A DNA stretch of 64,000 nt from NCBI RefSeq assembly GCF_050003625.1, contig NC_134401.1, positions 67,157,629 to 67,221,628 of the forward strand, written 5' to 3'. Within the stretch, counting starts at the first letter, position 1; each line of letters opens with the position of its first letter. The position numbers were made by a program, and so were the translations under genes. The DNA comes from Haematobia irritans (lineage: Eukaryota; Arthropoda; Insecta; Diptera; Muscidae). Positions 10,190 to 20,269 of the stretch are shown one piece after another. The notes beneath the pieces are model-generated. The model saw only the letters and a list, made by a program, of their open reading frames with translations. It did not search any database and was not told the DNA's origin.

Positions 10190-12010
10190 CTAGGCTGTTT
10201 TGGTTATTCCCAGATGACCTCCACTGGGACCATTATGGAACTCCGCCAAAACGTCTCTTATTTTGGAATCCGGTACGATGATCAAATTTCGGCTGCTCTT
10301 GCCATCTTCGCTTTCCCATTTACGTTGCAGGGATCCATTGACTAGAACTAAACTATCCCATTGAGCCCAGTATGCTTTCATAAGAGGACTTTCGGCTGCG
10401 ATGTCTTTCTTGCTGGGTTTCTTATTTTCTTGTTTTGCGGAAATAATTTTTCTCAGAATGGGATCTTTACGTTGCTCTGTTGACCAGTCTGTGCCAGATT
10501 CGATGTGTAACTGCCTGACATTTACAACTGTCTCCTTTGGTTCAGCCTTCGAGTAGCGTCTGCTTTCTACATTGCAATGCCGTCGTATCAAGGCTTGATC
10601 AATAACTTGTTTGCCACCTTTTCTATTATCCGCAAAATTTGAATTTGAGTCGCTTGGCTTTGTGGTCGCCTTCTTCTGATTATTGTTTAATGGAGATGGC
10701 GAGATTGACCCCGACGTTTTACGCCACGCTTTACATTCCCGGGAAAGATGTCCAGCCTTATCACAGTTATAGCATTTTATTCTAGATTTATTTGCCTGCT
10801 GCTTCATTTCTTGCATTATCTGCTTTAGAGCCTCTTTTACCAATTCAATGACCGAATTTGATTCGTCATTCTCAGTCTCCACCTTACGTACTTTGTGAAC
10901 TTGGGGACGTGCTAGTACTCTCGCTGTCTCTTGTGCAAGGGCAAATGTTACAGTTTCCACAAATGTAGCTTTTTGTGACGCATATGTTGCACATTTTATG
11001 TCTGGGTCTCGAATGCCATTCACAAAGGTCTCAATTTTGATGCGGTCCACAAGTGGGTGACTCTCTTCTGGATATGCCAAAAGCACCAACCGCTCAACCT
11101 ATGTTGCAAAGTCTTGTAGAGTCTCATTTGACTTCTGGACTCTTCCTCTTAATTCCATTCTGAAGATGTCTTGCTTATGTTCTCCGCCGTACTTACGTTG
11201 AAGTGCCGCTATTACTTCATTATAATTATTTCTAGAGGCAGCGGGAATGCTTTGTATCACATCAGCGGCGTTGCCCTTTAATGCCAATAGAAGTTCAATT
11301 GCTTTGTCATTGTCGTTCCATAAATTTCTAGAAGCAACCATTTCAAATTGGAATTTGAATACATCAAATGAAGTTGAGCCATCGAAAACAGGAGGTTTGG
11401 TTTTCGAGCCCTCGATAACGCGCACTGGTCCACCTTTAATTTCCAGCTCTGACATTTTTCTTTCAATGTGTAGAAACCTCTCATCATGAACCATAATTTT
11501 CTCATCCACAGAAATAATCTTCTTATCCAGCTCCCCAATTTGGCTTTCGATATGGTCCACACGTTTTTCCATGCCTTCAGCAATTTGTTGAAGATTCTCA
11601 TTTAGAATTCTAGAATTTTCGTCCATCTTTTTTGAATTTTCGTCGAATTTTTCTTCCAATTTTCTAGAATTCTCTTGCATTTTTAGAGAATTTTCTTCCA
11701 TCATTTTTCTAGAATTCTCTTGCATTTTTAGAGAATTTTCTTCCATCATTTTGCTCGGAACATTGAGCATTGATGTGTAATCCACAACACTCGAAGCCAC
11801 TGACGGAGTTTCTACACTGCTGGTATTGACGAGTATTGACTCATCAATGTCTTCCTTATAATCAAATTCGTGCGTCGCAATGTCCATATTACGCCGTTCA
11901 AACTCTTCCAGTAGACGCTTTTGAAGCTGGGCCTTATTGCCTGTTGTCGGCAGCTCCAGTTTGCTCAATTCCTTTTTTAAGTCTTCCACACGAAGCTCAT
12001 TAAACTTCAT
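10190..12010 (-). pseudogene. G1 Gag with SAP domain and CCHC knuckle, fused toward integrase
   Basis: Gag forms the particle and packages RNA. The N-terminus (residues 1-45, FNELRVEDLKKELSKLELP) is a SAP DNA-binding motif, unusual but known in some insect Gypsy Gags. Next come a heptad-like coiled coil made of repeated EENSLKMQENSRKM units (residues ~95-145), a capsid-like region (FDVFKFQFEMVASRN) and a zinc knuckle CYNCDKAGHLSRECK. An in-frame TAG at 11099-11101 splits it (303 + 299 codons). After NFADN the sequence jumps to RKGGKQVIDQALIRRH, which is the end of RNase H in G2, and then the integrase spacer. A second in-frame TAG at 10190-10192 separates it from integrase. Confidence 0.85.
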
Positions 12011-12029
12011 TGTAGATTTTTTTTTTGTT

Positions 12030-12047
12030 ATTTCACTTCCGACACCA
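12030..12047 (-). promoter_or_regulatory. G1 primer binding site
   Basis: Two bases after the 5' LTR the minus strand reads TGGTGTCGGAAGTGAAAT. It begins TGG as expected for pairing with a tRNA CCA end. The related G2 site (TGGAGTCAGAAGTGGGAT) suggests a leucine tRNA primer, from memory of tRNA-Leu 3' ends; this needs an alignment. Confidence 0.6.
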
Positions 12048-12049
12048 AT

Positions 12050-12662
12050 TGTTACGTTTTTATATTTAGGCGTTTTTAATTACCCGACAATTAAAACACA
12101 GTTCTTTTAAATAACGACAATCTACAATTTATTTACTATGACTTCACACTTTACAATTCGTTCACACTGAAGTTATTCGTTTGACGCTTTAATTAAGACT
12201 GACTCGTTAGCAGCATGCGAGCGCTTTTATATATGACGGTGTGGCAATACGAGAACATTCTGGTAGCACTGCAATATTCTGGCAAAGCCAGAACATTCTT
12301 AGACAATGCTAGAAGGATCTACGACCATTAAGTTGTTCATCTGGTGGCTGCCAAACACATACACACTCACATAGATATATGCTCGCATGACTACAACAAC
12401 AACAATAATGACAATAGACAATGAGATGAAATGTGAATGCAAAATAACAAAGCAAAGGGGTTGCTATTCTATGAGAGAGTAAGAACTAACATTTCGATAA
12501 GCAAACAAAAGAACATAAAAGAAATTCAGGAAAATACTAGAAAATTAAATTAATTATGATTCCAACAAGTGATAGCGAAATTTTATCGTTACAATTTGAA
12601 ATTTTAAATTAACGGAAACTAATTTAAATAAACTTATATCTATAATTATCAAATTCGTAACA
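12050..12662 (-). repeat. G1 5' LTR
   Basis: It is 613 bp and almost identical to the LTR at 8568-9179. Differences include a TA insertion near 12231 and a small change near 12547. It is followed outward by GTAT at 12663-12666. Confidence 0.93.
12223..12233 (-). promoter_or_regulatory. LTR TATA-like box
   Basis: The minus strand reads CATATATAAAAG in the 5' LTR, a good match to a Pol II TATA box. G3 has an equivalent TATATAA at 24835. Confidence 0.5.
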
Positions 12663-13712
12663 GTATGTTGGCTTGCATGTGCTTATTATTTTATGTAAAA
12701 ACATCAGCGACTTATACATTAGATATTTTTCAAGAGGCAACTTCAGGACATTCGGTGAAAGATGAGATACTCTGTCAAATTTTCTCAAAGCATACACCTA
12801 TCGTATAGCATTGTTAAATGTTGTTTGCAGTTTTCTGTAGTCCGAAGCATTACAGCCCGCAAAAATCTCAGCGGCATAAAACAAGGTAGGAAGAATATAG
12901 CTTTTAACAAGAAGTACCCTAATATTCAGAGGTGTATACTGTTGGGTTGTCCACAAATTACGAATCATAGAGTATAATTTTCCACAAGTAGCAGTTATAT
13001 GATCAGACCAGTTAAGATGTTTGTTGAAAATAACTCCAAGGTTCTTTGCTTTGTCAACAACTTCTAGTTCCCAATAATAGTTGTATGTTTGTTCCAACTT
13101 CAACAGATTTATTACGGATAATTATTGCTTTTGATTTGCTTGGATTAAGCAGTAAACCGTTATTTGAAGCCCAATACTGAATTCTAGAAAGATCTTGATT
13201 AATATTAGACACACAGGTTTCTATAGAATCCAGGTGGCATGATGAATACATTTAAATATTCGAAAATTTCACTTGATCAGGCAAATCATTGGAATAAATG
13301 GAGTATAGAAGAGGGCCAAGAATTGATCATTGAGGAACCCCTCTATTAAGTGGCAGTAAGGAGGAGTTGTATATTCCGTTGGTTGTAAACTGTAATCGCA
13401 TTGTGAGGTATGATGATATTAGGCGCACAGCGGTCGAATCAAAGTTAAAGTTATCTCAGTTTATTACATAGTATTGGATGCAGGACACTGTCAAAGGCTT
13501 TTGAGTGATCAAAGAGTATGAGAAAAGCTATATCACCATTGTCAAGAGCAGACCGTAATGTTTCCACGACATCAGTAAGAGCAGTGAGACAGCTGTGACC
13601 AGTCCTATATCCAGACTGTCGTGTGGTTAGAAGGTTTTTCTCATTCAGGTAGTTTTGGATTTGAATATGAAGAATTTTCTCTAGTACTTTGGATAGATAT
13701 GGTAGTACCGCA
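12663..13712 (-). pseudogene. Jockey RT remnant
   Basis: RT palm fragments are readable in several frames: VLEKILHIQIQNYLNEKN, FLILFDHSKAFDSV (motif A) and SKAIIIRNK downstream. The YADD box is missing: the equivalent place near 13250 reads a stop followed by MYSSCHLDSIETCV, whereas the relative at 40440 has MYADDVKLYS. The C-terminal part continues as ILPTLFYAAEIFAGCNASD at 12800-13100 and then across the Gypsy insertion at 8567. Stops and frameshifts make it non-functional. Confidence 0.82.
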
Positions 13713-13797
13713 CGTGAAAATTCGTAATAAGTACCTATTACGATGAAATAATCCGCTTTTAAAAAAATACGTCCGTTCAGTTCGACGGTTGAAAAAC
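13713..13797 (-). mobile_element. Isolated LOA 5' UTR fragment
   Basis: About 85 bp match the LOA 5' end in reverse orientation (CGTCCGTTCAGTTCGACGG, as at 48880-48897), including the TAATAAGTACCTATTA palindrome and CACGTG. It stops before ORF1, where Jockey sequence begins. This is what remains of a LINE whose body was removed or replaced. Confidence 0.8.
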
Positions 13798-14159
13798 AAA
13801 AAAATATCGCGATGCACATTTTCGTTTTGACACGGTTTAATATTCACGGTTTAAGAACAAATGGCATATGTAAATTCATATTTACTGTTACGAATTTGAT
13901 ATTTCTAGATTTAAGTTTGTTTAAATTAGTTTCCGTTAATTTAAAATTTCAAACTGTAACAATCATCACTTGTCAAAATCATCTCTTTATTTTCTAGTAC
14001 TTTCCCAACCCCCTTTTGTTTTGTTATTTTCATAGCCGATTGCTTGATGGTTGTAGGCAAGACTGTGAGCATATGCGACATCTGTCAGACACGAGCTGCT
14101 TATAGATTATTCTAGATGGTTGTACACAAGACTAGACTAGACATACAAGATGGTTGTAG

Positions 14160-16131
14160 TATAGACCAAGAAAATATAAAGACATACTTTGATAATTCAC
14201 CATCCCAATAAACACAAACGTTTGAAAAATACTAAAATTCAGTAATTTTTCAAACATTTTTTCAAAGGATTATGGTAATATTCAAGTTGAGAAATTGTTG
14301 AGAAAATCGCGTTCTCAAAAAAAAACAGACATTACCCTCAACAGTAAAATTCAACACAATAGCAATAATTTCTCAATTGTAATCCTCAAATTGAAATGCA
14401 TCGCTACTCAATATTTTCTCAAACAGTTTTCAATGTGAGAAAAATAAAAAATTAGCGAATACTTTCAAACCACAATTTGTATGAAAGTCAATCCTAGTTC
14501 TAACAGAAAGTCAATACTAAATTTCTAGGGATTTTGTAAATTTTATTATTTTTTTCGTTAACAAATATAATAATATTAAAAATAACATTAATAATATATA
14601 AAAATAATAATATAATACCAACCAAAATGTAATGATCTTATTAAACGTATTAATAAATAAAACTATGAATACAACTTTAAATATTTTAAACATTTTTACA
14701 TGTTTAATTCCATTTCCTCCATAATGTTGGTGTCAAATAACTATTAATTAAGATGCTGGCAATTTGAAATAATTACTATCGAGGAACTTGCTGGCTTGTG
14801 TGTTAGAATATATTCCAGCAAGAGGAAATCACAAAATATCCAACTGATGACGGGATGTAAATTGATGTAATGCACATTTTCATCCAGAAGTTCTTGATAT
14901 GGGAATTGTTGCACTTTGTTTTAATTGGTTGCACTTTGTAAGTTTTCTGAAAACTTTTCTTTGTTGTTTCCTTCATCGGTTTTTCATCGGCCAACATCTT
15001 CCAAGAATATACCATCCAATGATTTTAGTTTTCTGCAAAACAATCGAGTTTTGTGATTTCCATTATGTTTTCATTTCACTTTTTATTTTGACTTACCAAT
15101 TTGTATTTCTTCCAACTGACCACGTACTTTGTGACACAAAATGTATTGAAAACCACAAAATTCGATTTCCTCAAGAACGTTGGTGTTACAAAATTGTTGT
15201 TATTAAAATGCTGGCAATTTTCAGGAACTTGATGACCAGATAATTGGAATAAATTTCCAGCAATTTTAATTCACAAAATAACAAATTAAACCGATGATGC
15301 GATGTAAATTAAACTATCGATGTGATGCGAATTATCATCCAGTAGTTGTTGATATGGAAAAGCATAAATACCAAGTTTTTTTGGTTGCACTTTGATTTAT
15401 GGAAACTTTCTCTTCTCGATAAGCCACTATCATTTTTCATCGGCCAGCCTCTTAATGTGTCCAAGAATCAGCATCCAAATATTTTAGTAGTCTGCAAAGG
15501 GATTTGAGTTTAGTGACTTCCTTAAAGTTTTCATTTCGTGTTTTAGTTTTACTTACCAATTATTATAAGTAATTTCAATTGATTATTAAAAAATTTCCAC
15601 ATTTTTGTATTTCTTCCACGAACTTTGTTGTCCAAAGTAGTATTGAAAACCATGTGGTTTTTTCGTTGCATTTCAGGGTAGTGTTTTGTCAAAGTTTTCT
15701 CCAATTATCTTCGACACATTTTCGAAGTTTTCGTCAACATTTTACCAAATTGTTTGTAAATCGCAAACAATTTTAAGATGTATTGAAGATGAGCTGTTTC
15801 AAGTCAATTTGAATTTATGTTGAAAATGATATTTACCATCAAACTGAAAAGGTGTTGCATTTGAAAAACGCTCATCCTGTGTTTATTGGGATGGTTTTGT
15901 TTATTTGCAGTGCGCTCAATTGCCACTTTTGAAAACGAGAATAACTGTACAAATCGGTCAATTTGCATTACAAAAAAGGTGTAGATGTATTGAATTTTAT
16001 ATGTTTTTTCAATATTTGGTGTTTCACCAGGAAAACAAAGGACAGAAAACAAAAATAAAGCCAAACTAAAAAATCACTCAATTGCATGCGCTGTGAATTC
16101 ACTTGAGATGTCTATACCTTAATTGGTCTAT
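14160..16131. mobile_element. hAT-like MITE, copy 1, inside the G2 LTR
   Basis: The octamer GGTTGTAG flanks it exactly (14152-14159 and 16132-16139). The ends are imperfect inverted repeats beginning TATAGACCAAG and ending TTGGTCTAT, similar over ~40 bp. A sister copy with a near-perfect 8-bp duplication lies at 62973-63321. Excluding the nested element at 14204-15890 it is about 285 bp and codes for nothing. Confidence 0.88.
14204..15890. mobile_element. 1.69-kb element with CCCAATAAACACA ends, nested
   Basis: The ends are inverted: CCCAATAAACACA at 14204 and TGTGTTTATTGGG at 15890. The dinucleotide AT is repeated on both sides (14202-14203, 15891-15892), and the uninterrupted sister MITE at 63010 reads straight across, so the boundaries are certain. 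The interior has no recognisable transposase. It holds two diverged ~450-bp direct repeats (about 14750-15180 and 15205-15660), each with a CATCCAGA/TAGTTNTTGATATGG block, a TTGCACTTTG block and TTTTCATCGGCCA. The superfamily is not recognised. Confidence 0.85.
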
Positions 16132-16360
16132 GGTTGTAGTCTATTCTACAACCATCTTGCTAGAATATTCGAAATTGTCATATCTCGGCAGAGGGAGCTC
16201 GTCAGTGAGTCGTAAACTAAAAGTAAAACAGGACACATCGTAGAGCAAATAAGTGAAACCTATCAGTTAAGCAAATAAATTGTAGATTGTCTTTATTTGA
16301 AAAGAACTGTGTTTTAGTTATCGGGTTATTAAACATGCCTCAATATAAAAACGTAACAAT

Positions 16361-16378
16361 TGGAGTCAGAAGTGGGAT
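16361..16378 (+). promoter_or_regulatory. G2 primer binding site
   Basis: TGGAGTCAGAAGTGGGAT lies two bases after the LTR. It resembles the complement of a leucine tRNA 3' end (inference from memory). Confidence 0.6.
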
Positions 16379-16397
16379 AACGTAATAAAAATCTACA

Positions 16398-18200
16398 ATG
16401 AAGTTTAATGAGCTTCGAGTGGGAGGCCTGAAAAAAGAATTGAGTAAACTGAAGCTGTCTACTACAGGAAACAAGGCTCAATTGCAAAAGCGACTACTGG
16501 AAGAGTTCGAACGGCGAAAAATGGATATCGAGACGCATGAGTTTGATTATAAGGAAGACATTGATGAATCAATACTCGTCAATACCAGCAGTGTAGAAAC
16601 TCCATCTGTGGCTTCGAGTGTTGTGTATTACACTTCAATGCTCAATGTTTTGAGCAAAATGATGGAAGAGAATTCTAGAAAACTTATGGAAGAAAATTCG
16701 GTTAAAATGGAAGAGAATTCTAGAAAACTAATGGAATAAAATTCTCTAAAAATGGAAGAGAATTCTAGAAAGATGGAAGAAAACGTACTAAAAATGGAAG
16801 AAAATTCTAGAAAAATGATGGAAGAAAATTCTCGTAAAATGTTAGAAAACTCTAAAAATTTGGAAGAAAAATTTGACGAAAATTCCAGAAAAATTATTGA
16901 AGAGAATTCCAGAAAGGTGGGAAAATTCTAGAATTCTTTATGAAAAGAATTTCGGAAGGTATGGAAAAACGCGTGGACCATATTGAAAGCCAAATTGTAG
17001 AATTGGGTAAGAAATTTGTGGTTCACGACGATAAATTTCTACACCTTGAGAGAAAAATGTCAGAACTAGAAATTAAAGGCGGTTTAGTACGCGTTATCGA
17101 GGGCTCAAAAAGCAAACCTCCTGTTTTTGAGGGCTCAACTTCATTTGATGAATTCAAGTTCCAATTCGAGATGATTGCTTCTAGAAATCTGTGGAATGAG
17201 GATGACAAAGTAATCGAACTTCTATTGGCACTGAAGGGTAAAGGTGGAATTACATACCATGCTGTCATGCGTGCGTTCGTTATATGATATTGTCAAAAAA
17301 TGTTAAAATGCGGGAACTACTATTGTTTGAGTTACACGACAAAAGTAAAGTATGCATATGACGCATAAAGTTGACGAACTTTTAACTTTTCAATGCGTCG
17401 GATGCGCTGACAACATTAAACGACATATAAACAAATCAAGAAACTGAAAAACAATCTAAAATATGAACGAGAAATTATTGATTGAAGTTAAAATACATAA
17501 ATACTTTAAAAAGTGCGTAGAATAAAACATATTAAAAAGCGGAGAGGCAAGGACTGTAATAAGCAAATTCATTGGTGTTCCGACGCATGCTGTGTAACTC
17601 AATTAGAGAATCGTATTCGTCAACGCATTCGAATACAACGTACGCTCGCATGAACGATGTAATACAAAGCATTCCTCTAGAAATAATTATAACGAAGCGG
17701 CACTTCAGACATCTTCACAATGGAATTAAGAGGAAGAGTCCAGAAGTCAAATGAGACTCTTCAAGACTTTGCAACTGTAGTTGAGCGGTTGGTGCTATTG
17801 ACATACCCAGGAGAGAGTCATCCACTTGTGGACCGCATCAAGATTGAGACCTTTGGCGTGAGACCCAGATATAAAATGTGCAACATATGCGTCCCAAAAA
17901 GGTACATTCGCTGAGACAGTAACATTTGCACTTGCACAAGAGACTGCGAGAGTACTAGCGCGGCCTCAACTTCACAAGGTACGTAAGATGGTTACCGAGC
18001 ACGATGAATCAATATCCGTGATTGAATCAGTAAAAGAGGCTGTTAAGCAGGCCATGTCGGAAATAAAACAGGATGCAAATAAATACAGAATGAAATGTTA
18101 TAGCTGCGATTAGCCCGAACATCTTGCTCGAGAATGTAAAGCACGTAGTAAGCGATCAAGATCGAAATCGCCTTCACCACCAAACAATAGCCATATGTGG
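16398..18200 (+). pseudogene. G2 Gag remnant
   Basis: ATG at 16398 begins the same SAP motif as G1 (FNELRVGGLKKELSKLKLS), followed by a coiled coil of ENSRKLMEE-type repeats with a stop at 16737 and further frameshifts. The region around 17040-17235 (KMSELEIKGG, FKFQFEMIASRNLW) matches capsid. An insertion interrupts it near 17240-17655. It resumes at about 17656 (DVIQSIP) and 17720 (MELRGRVQKSNETLQDFAT). The zinc knuckle at about 18090-18140 has a stop in place of one residue (CYSCD, stop, then HLARECK). Non-functional. Confidence 0.85.
17240..17655. mobile_element. Small terminal-inverted-repeat insertion in G2 Gag
   Basis: Relative to G1 and G3 Gag, about 415 bp interrupt the codons between LALKG and DVIQS. 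Near the edges are inverted sequences TCATGCGTGCGTTCGTTAT (17265) and ATACAACGTACGCTCGCATGA (ending 17653), matching at most positions. The left 25 bp outside this repeat are unexplained, so the boundaries are approximate. Confidence 0.6.
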
Positions 18201-18299
18201 GTGAACCCACAGTCCAGTGATTCACATTTAAACTAAATCGAGCTAGTTCAGCGGGGCAAGAGCTGGCTCCCCCAGATGATGGCCCCACAATCTCCATAG

Positions 18300-18592
18300 C
18301 AATAGTACAACAGCAAAATAACAATTTAACTGTCGCGGGGTTTATTAACGGCGACAAGCGTACATTGACGTTGGATACTGGTACGTCGAAGTCTATCATT
18401 AGATCAGACATGGTAAAAGAAAAAGTTACACCATTGATTGGAGTCAAACTATGCACGGCCACAGGGGAACCCGCAACAGTATATGGGAAAGTCGACATGA
18501 AGTTAACTATTGCCAACATATCCGTGAAGTATGAGTTCATTGTCGCTGATATAGTAGAGGAAGTTATAATAGGTGCGGATTTCATGATATAA
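18300..18592 (+). pseudogene. G2 aspartic protease domain
   Basis: Retroviral-type protease cuts the Gag-Pol polyprotein. The motif TLDTGTSKSIIR carries the active DTG, and EEVIIGADFM is the typical C-terminal I-G-x-D flap-side motif. The stop after DFMI at 18592 and the frame break into the next segment (18604-18828) show it is decayed. This domain is absent from G1 and G3. Confidence 0.82.
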
Positions 18593-19059
18593 AATGTCGT
18601 GTCATGACCTGGTCCGATACCGAAATACCGGTTAACGTGGGATACGATAAGAGTACCTCTAATATTAGACGTTTGACTACGAACAAGCCAGAGTTAATAC
18701 CACCGCATGCTGAAGCAATATTATGGGTGCCAATGAATGGAGAAAACAAAAACAACAACATTTTGATAGCAAATACCCTGGTAACAGTGAATAAAGAAGG
18801 ACTAATACCAGTTCGTGTTTTGAACTAATCCGACAGTCAAGAGCATATTAGGAAATTTTCGGACACTGACCAATGGACACCAGCCGAGGCAATAGTCAAT
18901 TTGGAAAACAACTCATCACAGGCACATGGAACAAGAAACATCTGGAAGGTTATGTCGAAGCTTGGACACGTCATCTTTCACTGTCCGAGAAAAATAAGGC
19001 CAAGCAATTGTTATGGAAAAATGCCTCAGCCTTGCACTTGCACAACGGATGAGGTTCAA

Positions 19060-20265
19060 AAGCTCGTAAAGGAAATGGGGGAAAGTCAAAATGAAAGATG
19101 GAAGAACCCGATTTTGCGTGGACTACAGAGAATTGAATAATGTCGCCAAAAAGGACAGTTATCCGCTTCCACGCATTGATGACACGTTGGACTCACTAGC
19201 AGGAACAACATGGTTTTCCACGCTTGGTAAATAGAGATTGCCGAAAAAGACAAGGCTTCAAAACAGCTTCTGCCGTCTTTGGTAATTCAATGTAATGCCA
19301 TTCTGCAATGCTCCGGCTGCCTTCGAGCGATTGATGGAGCGGGTACTAAAGGGGTTGCATTGGAAGTCCTGCTTAACATACCTCGACGATATTAGAGTTA
19401 TGGTCAAAACATTTTACGAGCAGAACATAAAGGATGTTATCCAGCAACTATCAGCCGCTGGTCTACGACTTAACGCAAAGAAGTGCTCCCCTTTCCAGCG
19501 AGAAGTAAATTGCCTGGGACATCATGTGGCGGCAGAGGGCATATCCACCGATGACGACAAAATACAGACTGTAAAAGATTGGCCACGTCCCAAAAATCTC
19601 CATGAATTGCGCAGCTTCCTTGGTTTATGCACATACTACAGGCGATTCGTACAAAACTTCGCCAGCATCGCCACTAGCCTCCATAAATTGACCCAAAAAG
19701 GTACGAAGTTCCAGTGGAACAAGAAACAGGAGGAGTCATTCCATCACCGGAAAGAACTGTTATGTTCAGCTCCTGTTCTGGCGTATCCCATTCCGGGCGA
19801 CAGATTTATTTTGGATACATATGCTGCTAGTGCGTACGGTATTGGAGGTGTGGTATCGGAACAGATCGACGGTAAAGAAACGGTTATTGGATACTTCAGC
19901 CGGACATAGGTCCAAACCCGAAATGAACTATTGCGTAACGAGAAGAGAGCTGTTTGCTGCCATAGAAAGCGTAAAGCATTACCACAAGTACTTGTATAGG
20001 CAGAATTTCTGGTTGCTTCAATTCAAGAATCCGGAAGCTCAGCTGGCACGTTGGATAGAAAGACTCCAAAGCTATGAATTCAGTATCGAACATAGAAAAG
20101 GTGGCAAACACGGCGACGCGGACGCCTTGTCACGTCGACCTTGTAATGTCGAGTGCAAACACTGCTCGAAAGCTGAACATAAGGAAGAAATCATGGATAT
20201 CCGGCTATTGCATATCGAATCTGGAGTGGACTGGCCAGCAGAACAGCGTAAAGATCCCTTTTTGA
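19060..20265 (+). pseudogene. G2 reverse transcriptase and RNase H
   Basis: Fragments in order: FCVDYRELNNVAKKDSYPLP, FCNAPAAFERLMERVL, then YLDDIRVM, which is the catalytic motif in Y-x-DD form. The connection domain follows with LGLCTYYRRFVQNFASIA. RNase H is represented by FILDTYAASAYGIGGVVS (its first acid), RRELFAAIESVKHY and HGDADALSRR. Frames shift at about 19140, 19295 and 19905, and a segment of motif A is missing near 19230. The end GDADALSRRPCNVE is the sequence fused to Gag in G1 and G3. Confidence 0.88.
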
Positions 20266-20269
20266 GCTA

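Larger units (their letters stand above)
8568..12662 (-). mobile_element. Ty3/Gypsy retrotransposon G1, RT-less, with both LTRs
   Basis: Two LTRs of 612 and 613 bp begin TGTTACG and end CGTAACA, and the host tetranucleotide GTAT is duplicated at 8564-8567 and 12663-12666. The primer site and polypurine tract (GCGGGAGGCAG before the 3' LTR) are present. The interior of only 2,870 bp codes for Gag joined directly to integrase; protease, RT and RNase H are missing. The LTRs differ at only about ten positions by eye, so insertion was recent. It must have been mobilised in trans (inference). Confidence 0.93.
8097..13712 (-). mobile_element. Jockey-like LINE (antisense), split by Gypsy G1
   Basis: The 3' end, read on the minus strand, finishes in AAATAAATGAAATGAAAA at 8097, against interrupted LOA copy B. 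Coding remnants lie at 8381-8567 (RTIRLWNQLPNHIQ) and 12663-13712 (SYILPTLFYAAEIFAG, KSKAIIIRNKSVEVG, LFDHSKAFDSV, RQSGYRTGHSCLTALTDVVE). The RT-to-C-terminus order is continuous once G1 is removed. It is 5' truncated at about 13712, lacking the endonuclease and ORF1. There is no RNase H, as expected for Jockey. A relative lies at 40166-41908. Confidence 0.85.
13886..16358 (+). repeat. G2 5' LTR, interrupted
   Basis: LTR sequence covers 13886-14159 and 16132-16358 (ending ACGTAACA) and is split by the insertion at 14160-16131. The downstream half matches the G3 LTR (GTAGAGCAAATAAGTGAAAC). Without the insert and one duplicated octamer it is about 490 bp, shorter than the 586-bp G3 LTR. Confidence 0.85.
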
